42,475 nt of DNA from the NCBI GenBank assembly GCA_009877105.1, contig WXFD01000042.1, positions 1-42,475 on the forward strand, read 5' to 3'. This DNA is from Bacteroidales bacterium. Its GTDB lineage: Bacteria; Bacteroidota; Bacteroidia; Bacteroidales; VadinHA17. The position numbers and the translations under genes are program-made. Position 1 is the first letter of the stretch, and each line of letters begins with the position of its first letter. Below the pieces are notes generated by a model. The model saw only the letters and a program-made list of their open reading frames with translations. It searched no databases and was not told where the DNA came from. Below, one piece after another: positions 17,422 to 26,595 of the stretch.

Positions 17422-17662
17422 CAATTTGGCAGGACACGCATGCCGGATAGGCCGCAATGCCAGCCCCACGGGAAAAACCCCGTACTGGTACGTCTTGTCA
17501 ACATGTTGTACCGGATTGTTTCACTATTAACGACTAATTGTTAAAATCACTTCGGGAGTTAACAAATACTGCCTGAAATTATTTCCCATGTCCGTTACAA
17601 ATTTTCCGGAAACATGATCTGCATTCCCCGGAAAAGACAGGCAAGTGAACTTTTTTAACATT

Positions 17663-17689
17663 TTAAATCCCCTTTAAATGGGGATTTAA
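17663..17689. terminator. Perfect 10-bp stem-loop after the Gfo/Idh/MocA gene
   Basis: TTAAATCCCC (17663-17672) pairs exactly with GGGGATTTAA (17680-17689) around a 7-nt loop. It lies about 240 bp after the last region 2 gene and 140 bp before the region 3 operon. It is followed by a short T/A stretch rather than a strong T-run, so it could be a weak or bidirectional terminator. A 10-bp palindrome CAACATGTTG also occurs upstream at 17499-17508. Confidence 0.4.
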
Positions 17690-17691
17690 TC

Positions 17692-17767
17692 TTGAAAATG
17701 TTAAAATATTTTATATTTTGTTAACTAATCATGCATTAATGTTAAATTATTATTAAAGATGTGTTAA
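17692..17767 (+). promoter_or_regulatory. Promoter-like sequence with phased TGTTAA repeats
   Basis: TTG at 17692-17694 and TATATTTTG at 17712-17720 are 17 bp apart, close to the Bacteroidota promoter pattern but with one extra T in the -7 element. The hexamer TGTTAA occurs at 17699, 17719, 17740 and 17762, spaced 20, 21 and 22 bp, i.e. about two helical turns. One copy overlaps the -7 element. Further copies lie at 17539 (direct), and 17559 and 17655 (inverted, TTAACA). This looks like a cooperative regulator-binding array controlling the operon that starts at 17828. Confidence 0.45.
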
Positions 17768-17827
17768 ATGAGTATGGCTTAAAACAAAAGGATGACATAT
17801 ATTACATAATTTCGTTAAACCTAACCT

Positions 17828-19537
17828 ATGAATCTAACCATGATAAAGAAATTCTTTACTGGGCAGGCTGTCTATTCTAACTATCTTATTCTTAGTATTT
17901 TTATTTTTTCGCTGTTGGTTGCCGGATGTCAGTCGGGCAATAAACCTGCACGACAGGCAAAAAGTGCGCCCCTTGTAGCACCCCCTGCCAATGATGATTT
18001 TTTCCAGGAGATATCAAGGGAGATAGGACTCGACTTTGTCCATTGGATCGGAGGAGATGAGCTTATCAATATAGTAATGTCCGACGGGGGAGGAGCTGCA
18101 TTCCTGGATTTTGACCAGGACGGTTATATGGATATATATGTCTGTACCGGAACGTGGATTGAGAATTTCAGCAAGTCGAAGAAACCCGATGTTTTGCCTG
18201 TTAACCGGCTTTACAGGAACCTTGGGAACGGGACATTCGAGGATGTCACCAGGAAAGCCGGTGTAGGAGGGCCATGGTACACTATGGGTGTGTCAGTTGC
18301 TGATTACAACAATGACGGATACCCTGATCTTTACCTGAGTAATTACGGCCCCAATGTTCTTCTGAAGAATAACGGCAACGGAAAATTTACCGACGTTACA
18401 AAGCGTGCCGGGGTGGCGGGCGGCAATGAGTGCAGCATAGGAGCAACCTGGCTGGATTTTGACAATGACGGTTACCTTGATGTTTATGTTGGCAATTTCC
18501 TGGAATTTGATCCGGAGTACAAATATTATTATGCCCCTGATGGCTTTCCCGGGCCTATGGCCTATGACGCCCAGAAGGACGTTCTTTACCGCAACAACGG
18601 TGACGGGACGTTTGAAGATGTAACTGATAAAATGGGAATCGTTGATTTGGACGGCAGAGCCATGGGCGTGGGATCGGCCGATATCGACGATGACGGGTGG
18701 GTCGACATTTATGTGGCCAACGACCATACAATGAATTATCTCTGGCACAACGAGGGCGGGAAGGGTTTCACAGACTGGGGAATCAGATCTGGAACCGCAT
18801 TCAGCCAGGGGGGTGAGGCAGCTGTCAGCATGTCAGTCGATTATGCTGATTTCAACGACGACGGCCTCCTGGACATGTTTGTGTCGGATGATACCTATTG
18901 TGCCCTTTATGAGAATCTGGGAAACGGACTGTTTGCTGACAGGGGCGTGCCGTCGGGTATCTCAATGGCATCTGCACAGTTTGTTGGCTGGTCATCCTCT
19001 TTCCTCGATTATGACAACGACAGCTACGTTGATATTTTCAAGGTTAACGGAGAGCTTAAGCATCTTTACGGACATGAGGACCAGGTCTTCAGGAATGAGG
19101 GAAACGGAAAATTCAGGGATGTTTCCCTGGAGCTGGGTGAATATTTTGAACAGGAGCTCGTCGGACGTGGTGCAGCCATGGGGGATTACGACAACGACGG
19201 TGATATTGACATATTCATTGTTAATCTTAACGATCATTGTGCTTTCCTGCGAAACAACAAGGGGAATCAGAACAACTGGATAACCCTGAAACTGACGGGC
19301 ACGACCAGCAACAGGGATGCTGTTGGCGCAAGGATCAGAGTGACGGCCGGCGGAAAGACCCAGACAGCAGTCAGAAAAAGTACCACCGGATATCTTTCCC
19401 AGAATGATCCGCGTGTCCATTTCGGACTGGCTAAAAGTGAAATTATCGACCGGATCGAAATCAGGTGGCCTTCCGGTAAAATTCAGGTACTGGAGAATAT
19501 TAGTCCAAATCAGATTCTTGATGTGAAAGAGCCTTAA
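17828..19537 (+). CDS. FG-GAP/VCBS-repeat lipoprotein with ASPIC/UnbV domain (CRTAC1-like)
   Basis: A 569-residue lipoprotein (lipobox 'LLVAGC', Cys34). Seven Ca-binding FG-GAP-type motifs of the D-x-D-x-D-G-x-x-D kind are visible, e.g. 'DFDQDGYMDIYV', 'DYNNDGYPDLYL', 'DFDNDGYLDVYV' and 'DYDNDGDIDIFIV', fitting a seven-bladed propeller. One has Ser in place of Gly ('DYDNDSYVDIF'). The C-terminal ~80 residues form an ASPIC/UnbV domain ('VGARIRVTAGGKTQTAVR', 'GYLSQNDPRVHFGL'). Such proteins are anchored outside the cytoplasm; their biochemical role is not established. It is the first gene of a nine-gene operon, 12 bp before the next gene. An alternative start lies 12 bp downstream. Confidence 0.88.
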   Translation: MNLTMIKKFFTGQAVYSNYLILSIFIFSLLVAGCQSGNKPARQAKSAPLVAPPANDDFFQEISREIGLDFVHWIGGDELINIVMSDGGGAAFLDFDQDGYMDIYVCTGTWIENFSKSKKPDVLPVNRLYRNLGNGTFEDVTRKAGVGGPWYTMGVSVADYNNDGYPDLYLSNYGPNVLLKNNGNGKFTDVTKRAGVAGGNECSIGATWLDFDNDGYLDVYVGNFLEFDPEYKYYYAPDGFPGPMAYDAQKDVLYRNNGDGTFEDVTDKMGIVDLDGRAMGVGSADIDDDGWVDIYVANDHTMNYLWHNEGGKGFTDWGIRSGTAFSQGGEAAVSMSVDYADFNDDGLLDMFVSDDTYCALYENLGNGLFADRGVPSGISMASAQFVGWSSSFLDYDNDSYVDIFKVNGELKHLYGHEDQVFRNEGNGKFRDVSLELGEYFEQELVGRGAAMGDYDNDGDIDIFIVNLNDHCAFLRNNKGNQNNWITLKLTGTTSNRDAVGARIRVTAGGKTQTAVRKSTTGYLSQNDPRVHFGLAKSEIIDRIEIRWPSGKIQVLENISPNQILDVKEP

Positions 19538-19549
19538 ATAATTTATTAT

Positions 19550-20983
19550 ATGAGTGGAGTCGGGTTGAAGTTTTTCCGGGGATTTCCTGCGTTTTTAATA
19601 ATTTATGTTTTCCTGGTTTCCTGCACGGGAAAATCAGTAGGGGATGGAATGATCATACTTACTGAGTCTCCTGAATTATTGCGATCGCCGGATTATTCAG
19701 AAGGGACGGTGTGGAGATATCTTCCGGGCGCAAGAATAACTGCCGTTAACCCGGATAAGCCGGAAAAAATCATTGTGCTTACAGAAGAATTCAGTTCGGC
19801 ATGTTTTCCCGAAATATCATACGATGGTAAATGCATGCTCTTTACTGCCAGGAAAAATGAAAATGATTCATGGCAGATATGGGAAATGAACCTCCGGAAT
19901 CTTAAAAGCCGAAAAATCACCTCATTTGATGAAAACTGCACCGACCCTGTCTATCTTCCCGGAAACAGGATGGCCTTCAGCAGACAAACCATAAATGATA
20001 CCGTCGGGAATGCTCATTGCATATTCACCTGCCGGCTTGACGGATCGGGAGTGCAGCAGGTAACGTTCAGTCCCGCCTCAAGCTTTGCAAATACTGTACT
20101 GAAAGACGGCCGGATTATTACGGTCAATACTGTCCTGAACCCGCAGGAAGCTGATCCTGTTCTGCAGATTATGAGACCCGACGGAACAAAGGCTGACCTG
20201 TATTACAAGGCTCCTGCCGGTTGCCGGCTAATAAGCAGTGTAAGTGAAACCAATGACAGACACCTGATATTTGCGGAAAGAAATGCCGGAAATCCTGGGA
20301 AGGATGAACTTATTTCAATAAGCTATAATCGACCCCTTCATACAAGAATCAATCTTACTTCATCAATTGACGGTGACTTCCTGTTTGCACTGCCGGTTGC
20401 AACTGACCGCTTCCTGGTTTCTTACAGAAAACCCGGATCCGAATCATACGGAATCTGCGAGTTTGATCCGTCTGAGAAGAAACTTGGCCGGCAGATATAC
20501 TCCGACCCGCGATACAATGTAGTTGACGCAGTGATTGCTGTCCGGCATGACAGGCCCAAAAACCTGCCCAGCGAGGTGGATATGCATGTTAAGACCGGTT
20601 TGATCATGTGCCAGAATATCAATGTTTTCAATGCAGAGCTGCCACGGTCGTTCCATGAAACGCACAAAGCCCGCAGGATTGAAGTGGTCGGGGTGGATAC
20701 TACATACGGAGTGGTTGATGTTGAGGAAGACGGTTCTTTTTACCTTAAGGTGATAGCTGATACTCCTTTCCGGATTAAAACAATCGATGATAACGGAAAT
20801 TTGATCAGCGGTCCCTGTTCCTGGCTGTGGCTCAGGCCAAATGAAAGACGGGGATGTGTGGGTTGCCATGAAGACCCTGAACTGGTGCCCCGAAACCTCC
20901 TGTCAATTGCAGTTACAAAAGATCCTGTCATCATACCTGTTCACATAGGTGAGATAAAAGAAAAAATAGTTGAGCTGGAGTGA
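19550..20983 (+). CDS. HzsA-like lipoprotein with TolB-type propeller and one c-haem motif
   Basis: A 477-residue lipoprotein ('FLVSC', Cys25). The N-terminal two thirds carry PD40/TolB-like propeller repeats ('FPEISYDGKCMLFTARKN', 'VYLPGNRMAFSRQ'). Near the C-terminus is 'RRGCVGCHEDPE' (Cys436, Cys439, His440), a c-type haem attachment site. The combination and the 'RGCVGCHE' context resemble the alpha subunit of hydrazine synthase (HzsA) and the broader 'HzsA-related' family found in many non-anammox bacteria. Beta/gamma hydrazine synthase subunits are absent, so hydrazine synthesis is not implied. A periplasmic redox or electron-transfer role with the downstream multi-haem protein is likely. 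Confidence 0.72.
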   Translation: MSGVGLKFFRGFPAFLIIYVFLVSCTGKSVGDGMIILTESPELLRSPDYSEGTVWRYLPGARITAVNPDKPEKIIVLTEEFSSACFPEISYDGKCMLFTARKNENDSWQIWEMNLRNLKSRKITSFDENCTDPVYLPGNRMAFSRQTINDTVGNAHCIFTCRLDGSGVQQVTFSPASSFANTVLKDGRIITVNTVLNPQEADPVLQIMRPDGTKADLYYKAPAGCRLISSVSETNDRHLIFAERNAGNPGKDELISISYNRPLHTRINLTSSIDGDFLFALPVATDRFLVSYRKPGSESYGICEFDPSEKKLGRQIYSDPRYNVVDAVIAVRHDRPKNLPSEVDMHVKTGLIMCQNINVFNAELPRSFHETHKARRIEVVGVDTTYGVVDVEEDGSFYLKVIADTPFRIKTIDDNGNLISGPCSWLWLRPNERRGCVGCHEDPELVPRNLLSIAVTKDPVIIPVHIGEIKEKIVELE

Positions 20984-21004
20984 TTTAACAAAGAGGTTGG
21001 CAAA

Positions 21005-23053
21005 ATGAAAAAGATTTACTGGAAGCTGGTTTTAATCATTGGTGTCATCGGGCTGCTCATTATTCTGATATACCCTCCCTTCCACAGGTGGGCCAGGGCA
21101 CATGTTAATTATCAGACTGCAGTTGAGGATCACCCCCTAAATTGCCTGTCGTGTCATCTTTATACACAGAAAACGGGACTGATCTCCAAACTCATTAATG
21201 CTGATTATTATTCTCCTTTTAATCTTGCATTGTCAAATGATGGTAAGAGATTGTATGTTGTGGCGGAGGAATCCAATACATTGCTTGTAGTTGATACAGA
21301 GAAAAGAAAAGTGACCAATAAGATTAAGGTCGGATACAGGCCCCATACGGTGATACTTGATAAAGATGAAAAATATGGCTATGTGAGCAATCAATGGGAG
21401 GATAATATTTATGTGATTGATCTCGGGAATAATATTGTAATTGATACTCTTGATACCGGAAATGGTCCTGCCGGAATTGCATTGAGTTCTGATGGCAAAT
21501 TCATTTATGCGGTAAACTCTTACACAAATGATATTTCCGTAATCGATCTGAGTTCAGGAAGGGAATGGAAACGACTCGCCGCCGGTAATAACCCGACGGG
21601 GATCGGGATGTCACCTGACGGCAGGAGATTGCTTGTGACAAGCAGGAGGGCCAATCTTGTTCCTTATGGAGACCCTGTGGTCTGTGAACTCACGGTAATC
21701 GATGAGGATACCAAAATGGTTATCGACCGGCAGGATATGAACTCCGCCTATATGCTTGAAAACATCGCGTTTACACCCGACGGAGAACTTGCCCTGATCC
21801 CCCTTATCCGGCCCAAAAACCTGGTACCGTCAATCCAGGTGGAAAAGGGCTTTATGATGACCAACGGGATGGCCGTTATTGAACAGAAACCGGATGGAAG
21901 AGTAATCCAGCTTCTACTCGATGAGCCAAACGAGTATTTTGCCGATCCTTTCGACGTGGCCATTACACCTGACGGTAAAAGAGCTTTCGTGTCGCACGCA
22001 GGGGTAAACAGGATCAGCGTTATTGACATGGATTCAATTCGTTCATTTATCAGTCACACCCCGACCGAAATGCTTGAGTACTATTCCAATCATCTTGGGA
22101 TAAGCAGCAAATACCTGGTAAAACGTATTGTTACGGGCGCCAATCCCAAAGGACTGGTCTTATCATCCGACGGCAGGTATCTCTATGTGGCCGAACATCT
22201 TGAGGACAGGATAGCGGTTATAAGCACCGAAAGCCTGGAAACGGTGAATACAATCGACCTCGGCGGACCGAAGAGAATCACAGTTGCACGACAAGGCCGG
22301 CGAATACTCAACAATGCCAGCGGTACCTTCCAGACCCAGTACGCCTGCTATACCTGTCATCCTGACGCACATGAAGACGGACTGGTCTACAATATGGCAT
22401 CCAAGGACATGGGTCGCAACCTTGCAAATACACAGTCGCTGCGCGATATCGGCGACACTCCGCCATTCAAGTGGAACGGGAAAAACCAGACAATCTATAA
22501 ACAGGACGGAATGAGATTCTCAACCGTGCTGACGCGGAACGAGGCCTTCAACTATAAGGATCTCGATGCCCTGGTAGCTTATATAGTTACCGGCATACCC
22601 TATCCTCCGAACCTTCTTTATAATCCGACAGGTGAACTTAATGCAATGCAGCTAAGGGGAAAGGCATTGTTTGAACGCACCATCGACAATCATGGCAACG
22701 AGATACCCGAAAAACAACGGTGTATTACCTGTCATCCGCCTCCCTACTTTACAAATAAAAATTTCGAAGATGTTGGATCTCTCCTTGCAAGCGATGATTC
22801 GATGCTGTTCGACACTCCCCACCTGAACAACATTTATGCATCTCCGCCCTATCTCCACCACGGCCGTGCCCTTACCCTGGAAGAAATATGGACGGTGTAT
22901 GCAGAGGAAGATACCCACGGAGCTGTTAATGATTTCACAAAGATCGAGCTTAATGAACTGATTGAGTATCTGAAATCAATCCGTGAACCGGAGTATTATA
23001 TAAATGAAAGCAAGAAAAATAAAGTTTTGCAGGCAAAAATTAAAAATCATTAA
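21005..23053 (+). CDS. YVTN beta-propeller-cytochrome c peroxidase fusion with three c-haem motifs
   Basis: A 682-residue protein with an N-terminal membrane anchor (residues about 7-23). A first haem motif CLSCH (Cys47-His51) precedes a YVTN/NHL-like propeller ('NLALSNDGKRLYVVAEE', 'PAGIALSSDGKFIYAVNS') spanning about residues 70-430. The C-terminal part is a di-haem cytochrome c peroxidase/MauG-MbnH-like domain with CYTCH (448-452) and CITCH (573-577), and the usual 'FDTPHLNNIYASPPYLHHGR' end. Such domains reduce peroxide or oxidise a partner protein. The extra N-terminal haem could be an electron entry or exit point. It is 21 bp after the HzsA-like gene and 11 bp before the next. Confidence 0.85.
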   Translation: MKKIYWKLVLIIGVIGLLIILIYPPFHRWARAHVNYQTAVEDHPLNCLSCHLYTQKTGLISKLINADYYSPFNLALSNDGKRLYVVAEESNTLLVVDTEKRKVTNKIKVGYRPHTVILDKDEKYGYVSNQWEDNIYVIDLGNNIVIDTLDTGNGPAGIALSSDGKFIYAVNSYTNDISVIDLSSGREWKRLAAGNNPTGIGMSPDGRRLLVTSRRANLVPYGDPVVCELTVIDEDTKMVIDRQDMNSAYMLENIAFTPDGELALIPLIRPKNLVPSIQVEKGFMMTNGMAVIEQKPDGRVIQLLLDEPNEYFADPFDVAITPDGKRAFVSHAGVNRISVIDMDSIRSFISHTPTEMLEYYSNHLGISSKYLVKRIVTGANPKGLVLSSDGRYLYVAEHLEDRIAVISTESLETVNTIDLGGPKRITVARQGRRILNNASGTFQTQYACYTCHPDAHEDGLVYNMASKDMGRNLANTQSLRDIGDTPPFKWNGKNQTIYKQDGMRFSTVLTRNEAFNYKDLDALVAYIVTGIPYPPNLLYNPTGELNAMQLRGKALFERTIDNHGNEIPEKQRCITCHPPPYFTNKNFEDVGSLLASDDSMLFDTPHLNNIYASPPYLHHGRALTLEEIWTVYAEEDTHGAVNDFTKIELNELIEYLKSIREPEYYINESKKNKVLQAKIKNH

Positions 23054-23064
23054 TCCTGACTTCC

Positions 23065-24261
23065 ATGAAAAGAATTTTTAGCAACAAGTTATTCAGATAC
23101 AGTCTGTTGGTCTTGATTATTGCCGGCGCTGGCGTCCTGGGCCTAAGTAAAAGCAGGAAACCAAACTCCGGAGCAATGAAACCCAAAAAGGCCGAAATGG
23201 CAGATTTTTCAACGATTGAATCGCGGGAAAAGGAAGCCAGACCCGGTAATATTTCTGAAGGAATTCCAATTTACGGCAACTGGAAGACATTCACTGAAAA
23301 AGACGGGCTTCCATCCGATAAATGCTATGCGGTGAGGATTGATAAGGAGAGGAACCGTGTTCTTGTAGGCACCCATCATGGCCTTGCGGTTTACCAGGAC
23401 GGAAAGTGGACCACCTACACCAAAGAGGACGGCCTTGCTCATAACGGCATAGTTTCGATTGATATAAGCGTTCTAACGGGCGACGTATGGATCGGAACGC
23501 TTGGTGGCCTTAACAGGTGGTCGGGCGGTAAGTTCGAGACATTTACCCAGTTTAACAGCGGTATGCCGAATGATCTGGTGTACAATGTGTTCTGTTACGG
23601 GAAAGATGTTTGGTGTGCCACCGGGGGCGGAGCAGGCCACTATGACACCCAGACCCGCCAGTGGGAGATCTTCACCGAGATGAATGCTCCCATGCACGAA
23701 CCATGGACATATGCCCTTTCGGCAGGTGATGGGAAAGTGTGGATCGCAGCCTGGGGCGGGGGCGTGATCGAATACAACACAGTGACAAAACAGTTCCGCG
23801 ATTATGTCGACCCTGATGGTTTCATGGAAATAGACCTGCAGCCCGATGACGGTGTTGTTCATGACATAACCACCGCCACATCCTATTCGGACGGCATCCT
23901 GTGGATATCATCCTATTTCGGAATGAGCCGCTATGACGGAAAGAACTGGAAGGGCTATTTTGATCACGACAGCGGTATTGCAAGCAATTTCATAAACTTC
24001 CTCAGGGCCGAACGAAATGTGGTATTCGTTTGCTGTGATGAGGGACTGAGCTGTACTGACGGCACGACATGGGTAACCTACCACAAGTTCGACAACAGCA
24101 CCGATGGAAAGGCAATAGTTAAAGAGGGAAATACGCTTATAAAGGAAGTTCCCCTGTCACCTTCGATATCACATAACTTTATCATAGGGGTTGACGCCGA
24201 AGATGATGTGCTCTGGGTTGCCACATCCAAGGGTGTGTGCAGGGGAGAGCTTCTGAATTAA
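23065..24261 (+). CDS. Membrane-anchored Reg_prop-like beta-propeller protein
   Basis: A 398-residue protein with an N-terminal hydrophobic segment (residues about 11-27) and no lipobox. The rest is made of repeats like those in the sensor half of Bacteroidota hybrid two-component systems: 'GNWKTFTEKDGLPSDKCYAV', 'GKWTTYTKEDGLAHNG', 'VWIGTLGGLNRW', 'VWIAAWGGGVIEY' and 'LWISSYFGMSRYDGKNW'. There is no kinase, Y_Y_Y or DNA-binding domain, so it is a stand-alone propeller, probably a binding or scaffold protein on the periplasmic side. It ends 96 bp before the next gene, the largest gap in the first half of the operon. Confidence 0.78.
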   Translation: MKRIFSNKLFRYSLLVLIIAGAGVLGLSKSRKPNSGAMKPKKAEMADFSTIESREKEARPGNISEGIPIYGNWKTFTEKDGLPSDKCYAVRIDKERNRVLVGTHHGLAVYQDGKWTTYTKEDGLAHNGIVSIDISVLTGDVWIGTLGGLNRWSGGKFETFTQFNSGMPNDLVYNVFCYGKDVWCATGGGAGHYDTQTRQWEIFTEMNAPMHEPWTYALSAGDGKVWIAAWGGGVIEYNTVTKQFRDYVDPDGFMEIDLQPDDGVVHDITTATSYSDGILWISSYFGMSRYDGKNWKGYFDHDSGIASNFINFLRAERNVVFVCCDEGLSCTDGTTWVTYHKFDNSTDGKAIVKEGNTLIKEVPLSPSISHNFIIGVDAEDDVLWVATSKGVCRGELLN

Positions 24262-24357
24262 CCCCCTGAACAGGTTGTGAATATTGTTTAATTATATGAT
24301 ATATGTAGTAATCAAACCCGGAACTGAATAAACCTTTAAAATCAAAACCACCTCCAT

Positions 24358-25668
24358 ATGAAAAATCTACGTGTAATTTTCACAGGTTTACTGGTCTCCG
24401 TCTCAATATCAATGGCGTCAGGACAACAATTGCCGGTAAATTACGGCAATATTCCGGATGAGCTTGTAGCATTCGATAAATACCAGAAAGCCTATAAATA
24501 CCATTTCATAGAGCCAATGGAGTTCTATGGAGCGGGTCGTGAGCTGCCGTTTCCGACTGATCTCAAGGAAGTGAGGATTGGATTCCTGGGCCCCCTCGAA
24601 GGATCCATTATAAGCAATTTGGGTCAGCAAATGCTTCAGGGATCGGTTCTGGCAATTGAAGAGGCAAATAAAAAAGGCGGTTACAAGGGAATTCCCTTTA
24701 AGCTTATGATTCATAATGACGTCGGCCTCTGGGGAGCCGCTGCAAATGAACTTGTTAAAATGGACGATGAGGGTGTCTGGGCATGGCTGGGATCAATTGA
24801 CGACATAGTGTCGCATGTTGCAATAAGGGCAACCCTTAAGCTTGAAATTCCCAATATCAATACAGGCGACCCTGATCCTACTTTCACCGAAACCAATATC
24901 CCCTGGGTACTGCGAACCATTCCTGACGACCGTCAGAGCAGCTACGCCCTTGTCGACAAAATATTCGTGAAAGACAAGCACACACGGGTGGCTGTAATTC
25001 GCGCCAATAACCGGTACGGGCGGGTTGGTATTCTTCATTTTAACAGGACCTCTACACGGATAGGTTATCCCTTGATAATCGAAGAACGTTTCATGGACAA
25101 CGAAACTGATTTTAGGCCACAGCTGAACAGGATAAAAAAGACCTCACCCGATGCCATCCAGATCTGGGGGAATGCAAAAGAGTCGGCACTGATCCTCCAG
25201 CAGATACGGGAACTGGGCATGAACCAGCCCGTCTATGCTTCCGACCGTGTTGTAAGCAAAGAGTTTCTTGAAATTGCCGGAAGCCTTGCCGAAAACATCA
25301 TAACGACCTGTCAGTATAATCCCGAGGCCAATGATCCCAAGCTGAAAGCATTTAAAGCAAACTATGTTAAAAGGTTCGGACAGGAGCCCGATGTTTTTGC
25401 TGCTCATGCATATGATGGAATGAACATTATCATTGAGGCTATAAGAAAAGCAGGGCTGAACAGGGTGTTGATACGCGACTTGCTCACCGATCTGAAAACT
25501 TTTCAGGGATACCAGGGGGTTACAGGTCCGATCCATTTTGACGGAACCTGGAACAACATACGACCCATTTTCATGGCGCAGGTAAAAAATGGCAAATTCG
25601 AGTTTTATCCGGCTCCTGCATACCAAAAGGATAATACGATCTATAAGAAAACCAGTATGGGATATTAA
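24358..25668 (+). CDS. Orphan periplasmic binding protein, branched-chain amino acid (Liv) type
   Basis: A 436-residue secreted protein with a Sec signal ('[16 protein letters not shown]'). After a ~40-residue extension it shows the Peripla_BP_6 fold: '[13 protein letters not shown]' at the first strand, '[20 protein letters not shown]', '[17 protein letters not shown]', '[12 protein letters not shown]' and '[20 protein letters not shown]'. Family members bind amino acids, amides, aromatic acids or similar small molecules and pass them to ABC permeases or sensor proteins. No ABC permease or ATPase gene is present in the window, so it may work as a sensor or ligand shuttle. It lies 17 bp before a DAHP synthase gene. 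Confidence 0.85.
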   Translation: MKNLRVIFTGLLVSVSISMASGQQLPVNYGNIPDELVAFDKYQKAYKYHFIEPMEFYGAGRELPFPTDLKEVRIGFLGPLEGSIISNLGQQMLQGSVLAIEEANKKGGYKGIPFKLMIHNDVGLWGAAANELVKMDDEGVWAWLGSIDDIVSHVAIRATLKLEIPNINTGDPDPTFTETNIPWVLRTIPDDRQSSYALVDKIFVKDKHTRVAVIRANNRYGRVGILHFNRTSTRIGYPLIIEERFMDNETDFRPQLNRIKKTSPDAIQIWGNAKESALILQQIRELGMNQPVYASDRVVSKEFLEIAGSLAENIITTCQYNPEANDPKLKAFKANYVKRFGQEPDVFAAHAYDGMNIIIEAIRKAGLNRVLIRDLLTDLKTFQGYQGVTGPIHFDGTWNNIRPIFMAQVKNGKFEFYPAPAYQKDNTIYKKTSMGY

Positions 25669-25685
25669 CAGAAAGGAGGGACGTA

Positions 25686-26573
25686 ATGATGATATCTAAC
25701 CAGTCTGGCATTTCCGGAACCACCGGGGGTTGCTCCGTTCCGATCAGGGTCAACCGGAACACACGGACTGATCCTACCATGGTGAATGTGGCAGGCATTA
25801 TGTTCGGACCCAATGAGATCGGTATTATTGCCGGTCCGTGTGCAGTTGAGAGCAAGGAGCAGCTTATTGAAACGGCAAAAAAGGTCAGGAACTCGGGAGG
25901 TGCTGTGCTGAGAGGCGGTGCATTCAAACCCCGTTCCTCACCATACAGTTTTCAGGGGCTGGGAGAAGAGGGAGTAAAGCTGTTGTGCGAGGCCAGGAAG
26001 GAAACGGGATTGCCTTTCGTAACCGAAGTTATGGATACAAGGCAGGTTGAATACATTGCTGAACATGCCGACATGCTTCAGGTAGGATCAAGGAACATGC
26101 ACAATTATCCCCTGCTGAAGGAAGTGGGAATGACAAAAAAGCCTGTCCTCCTCAAACGGGGTATGATGGCAACAATAGAGGAGTTACTCCATTCTGCCGA
26201 ATACATACTCAATCAGGGGAACGATCAGGTGATCCTTTGCGAGAGAGGAATCCGGACTTTCGAAACATCCACAAGAAACACCCTTGACCTTAATGCAGTC
26301 CCGATGCTTAAGCATCTGAGCCACCTGCCTGTGATTGTCGATCCGAGCCATGGCACGGGTCACAGATGGATGGTGCCTGCCATGGCCAGGGCTGCCATTG
26401 CAGCCGGAGCAGACGGCCTTATTATGGAAATACACTACAATCCGGATAAGGCCCTGTGCGACGGACACCAGTCACTAAGCCCGGAGGAGTTTGACAGACT
26501 CATGAACGATCTTGTTAAAATTGCCCGGAGCATTGGCCGGGAGATCCTTCTGCCCCAGCCTTCGATTATTTGA
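25686..26573 (+). CDS. aroF: 3-deoxy-7-phosphoheptulonate (DAHP) synthase, type I beta, no regulatory domain
   Basis: A 295-residue enzyme that condenses phosphoenolpyruvate and erythrose 4-phosphate, the first step of the shikimate pathway, in the cytoplasm. All core motifs are present: 'AGPCAVES' (metal ligand Cys52), '[16 protein letters not shown]', 'VTEVMDT', 'KPVLLKRGM', '[10 protein letters not shown]', 'VDPSHGTGH' and the metal-binding Glu/Asp region 'MEIHYNP...CDGHQSL'. The last has Tyr where family members often have Pro. The ~45-residue N-terminus does not resemble the ferredoxin-like or chorismate mutase regulatory domains, so it may lack feedback control. It is wedged between two secreted binding protein genes, an unusual place for a housekeeping gene. 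A shorter start at 25779 is possible. Confidence 0.9.
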   Translation: MMISNQSGISGTTGGCSVPIRVNRNTRTDPTMVNVAGIMFGPNEIGIIAGPCAVESKEQLIETAKKVRNSGGAVLRGGAFKPRSSPYSFQGLGEEGVKLLCEARKETGLPFVTEVMDTRQVEYIAEHADMLQVGSRNMHNYPLLKEVGMTKKPVLLKRGMMATIEELLHSAEYILNQGNDQVILCERGIRTFETSTRNTLDLNAVPMLKHLSHLPVIVDPSHGTGHRWMVPAMARAAIAAGADGLIMEIHYNPDKALCDGHQSLSPEEFDRLMNDLVKIARSIGREILLPQPSII

Positions 26574-26595
26574 GGGTTGATATATCCGGCAGAAT

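Noticed and set aside
19550..20983. Hydrazine synthase as a functional call
   Set aside because: Only an alpha-like protein with one haem motif is present; the beta and gamma subunits and other anammox genes are missing.
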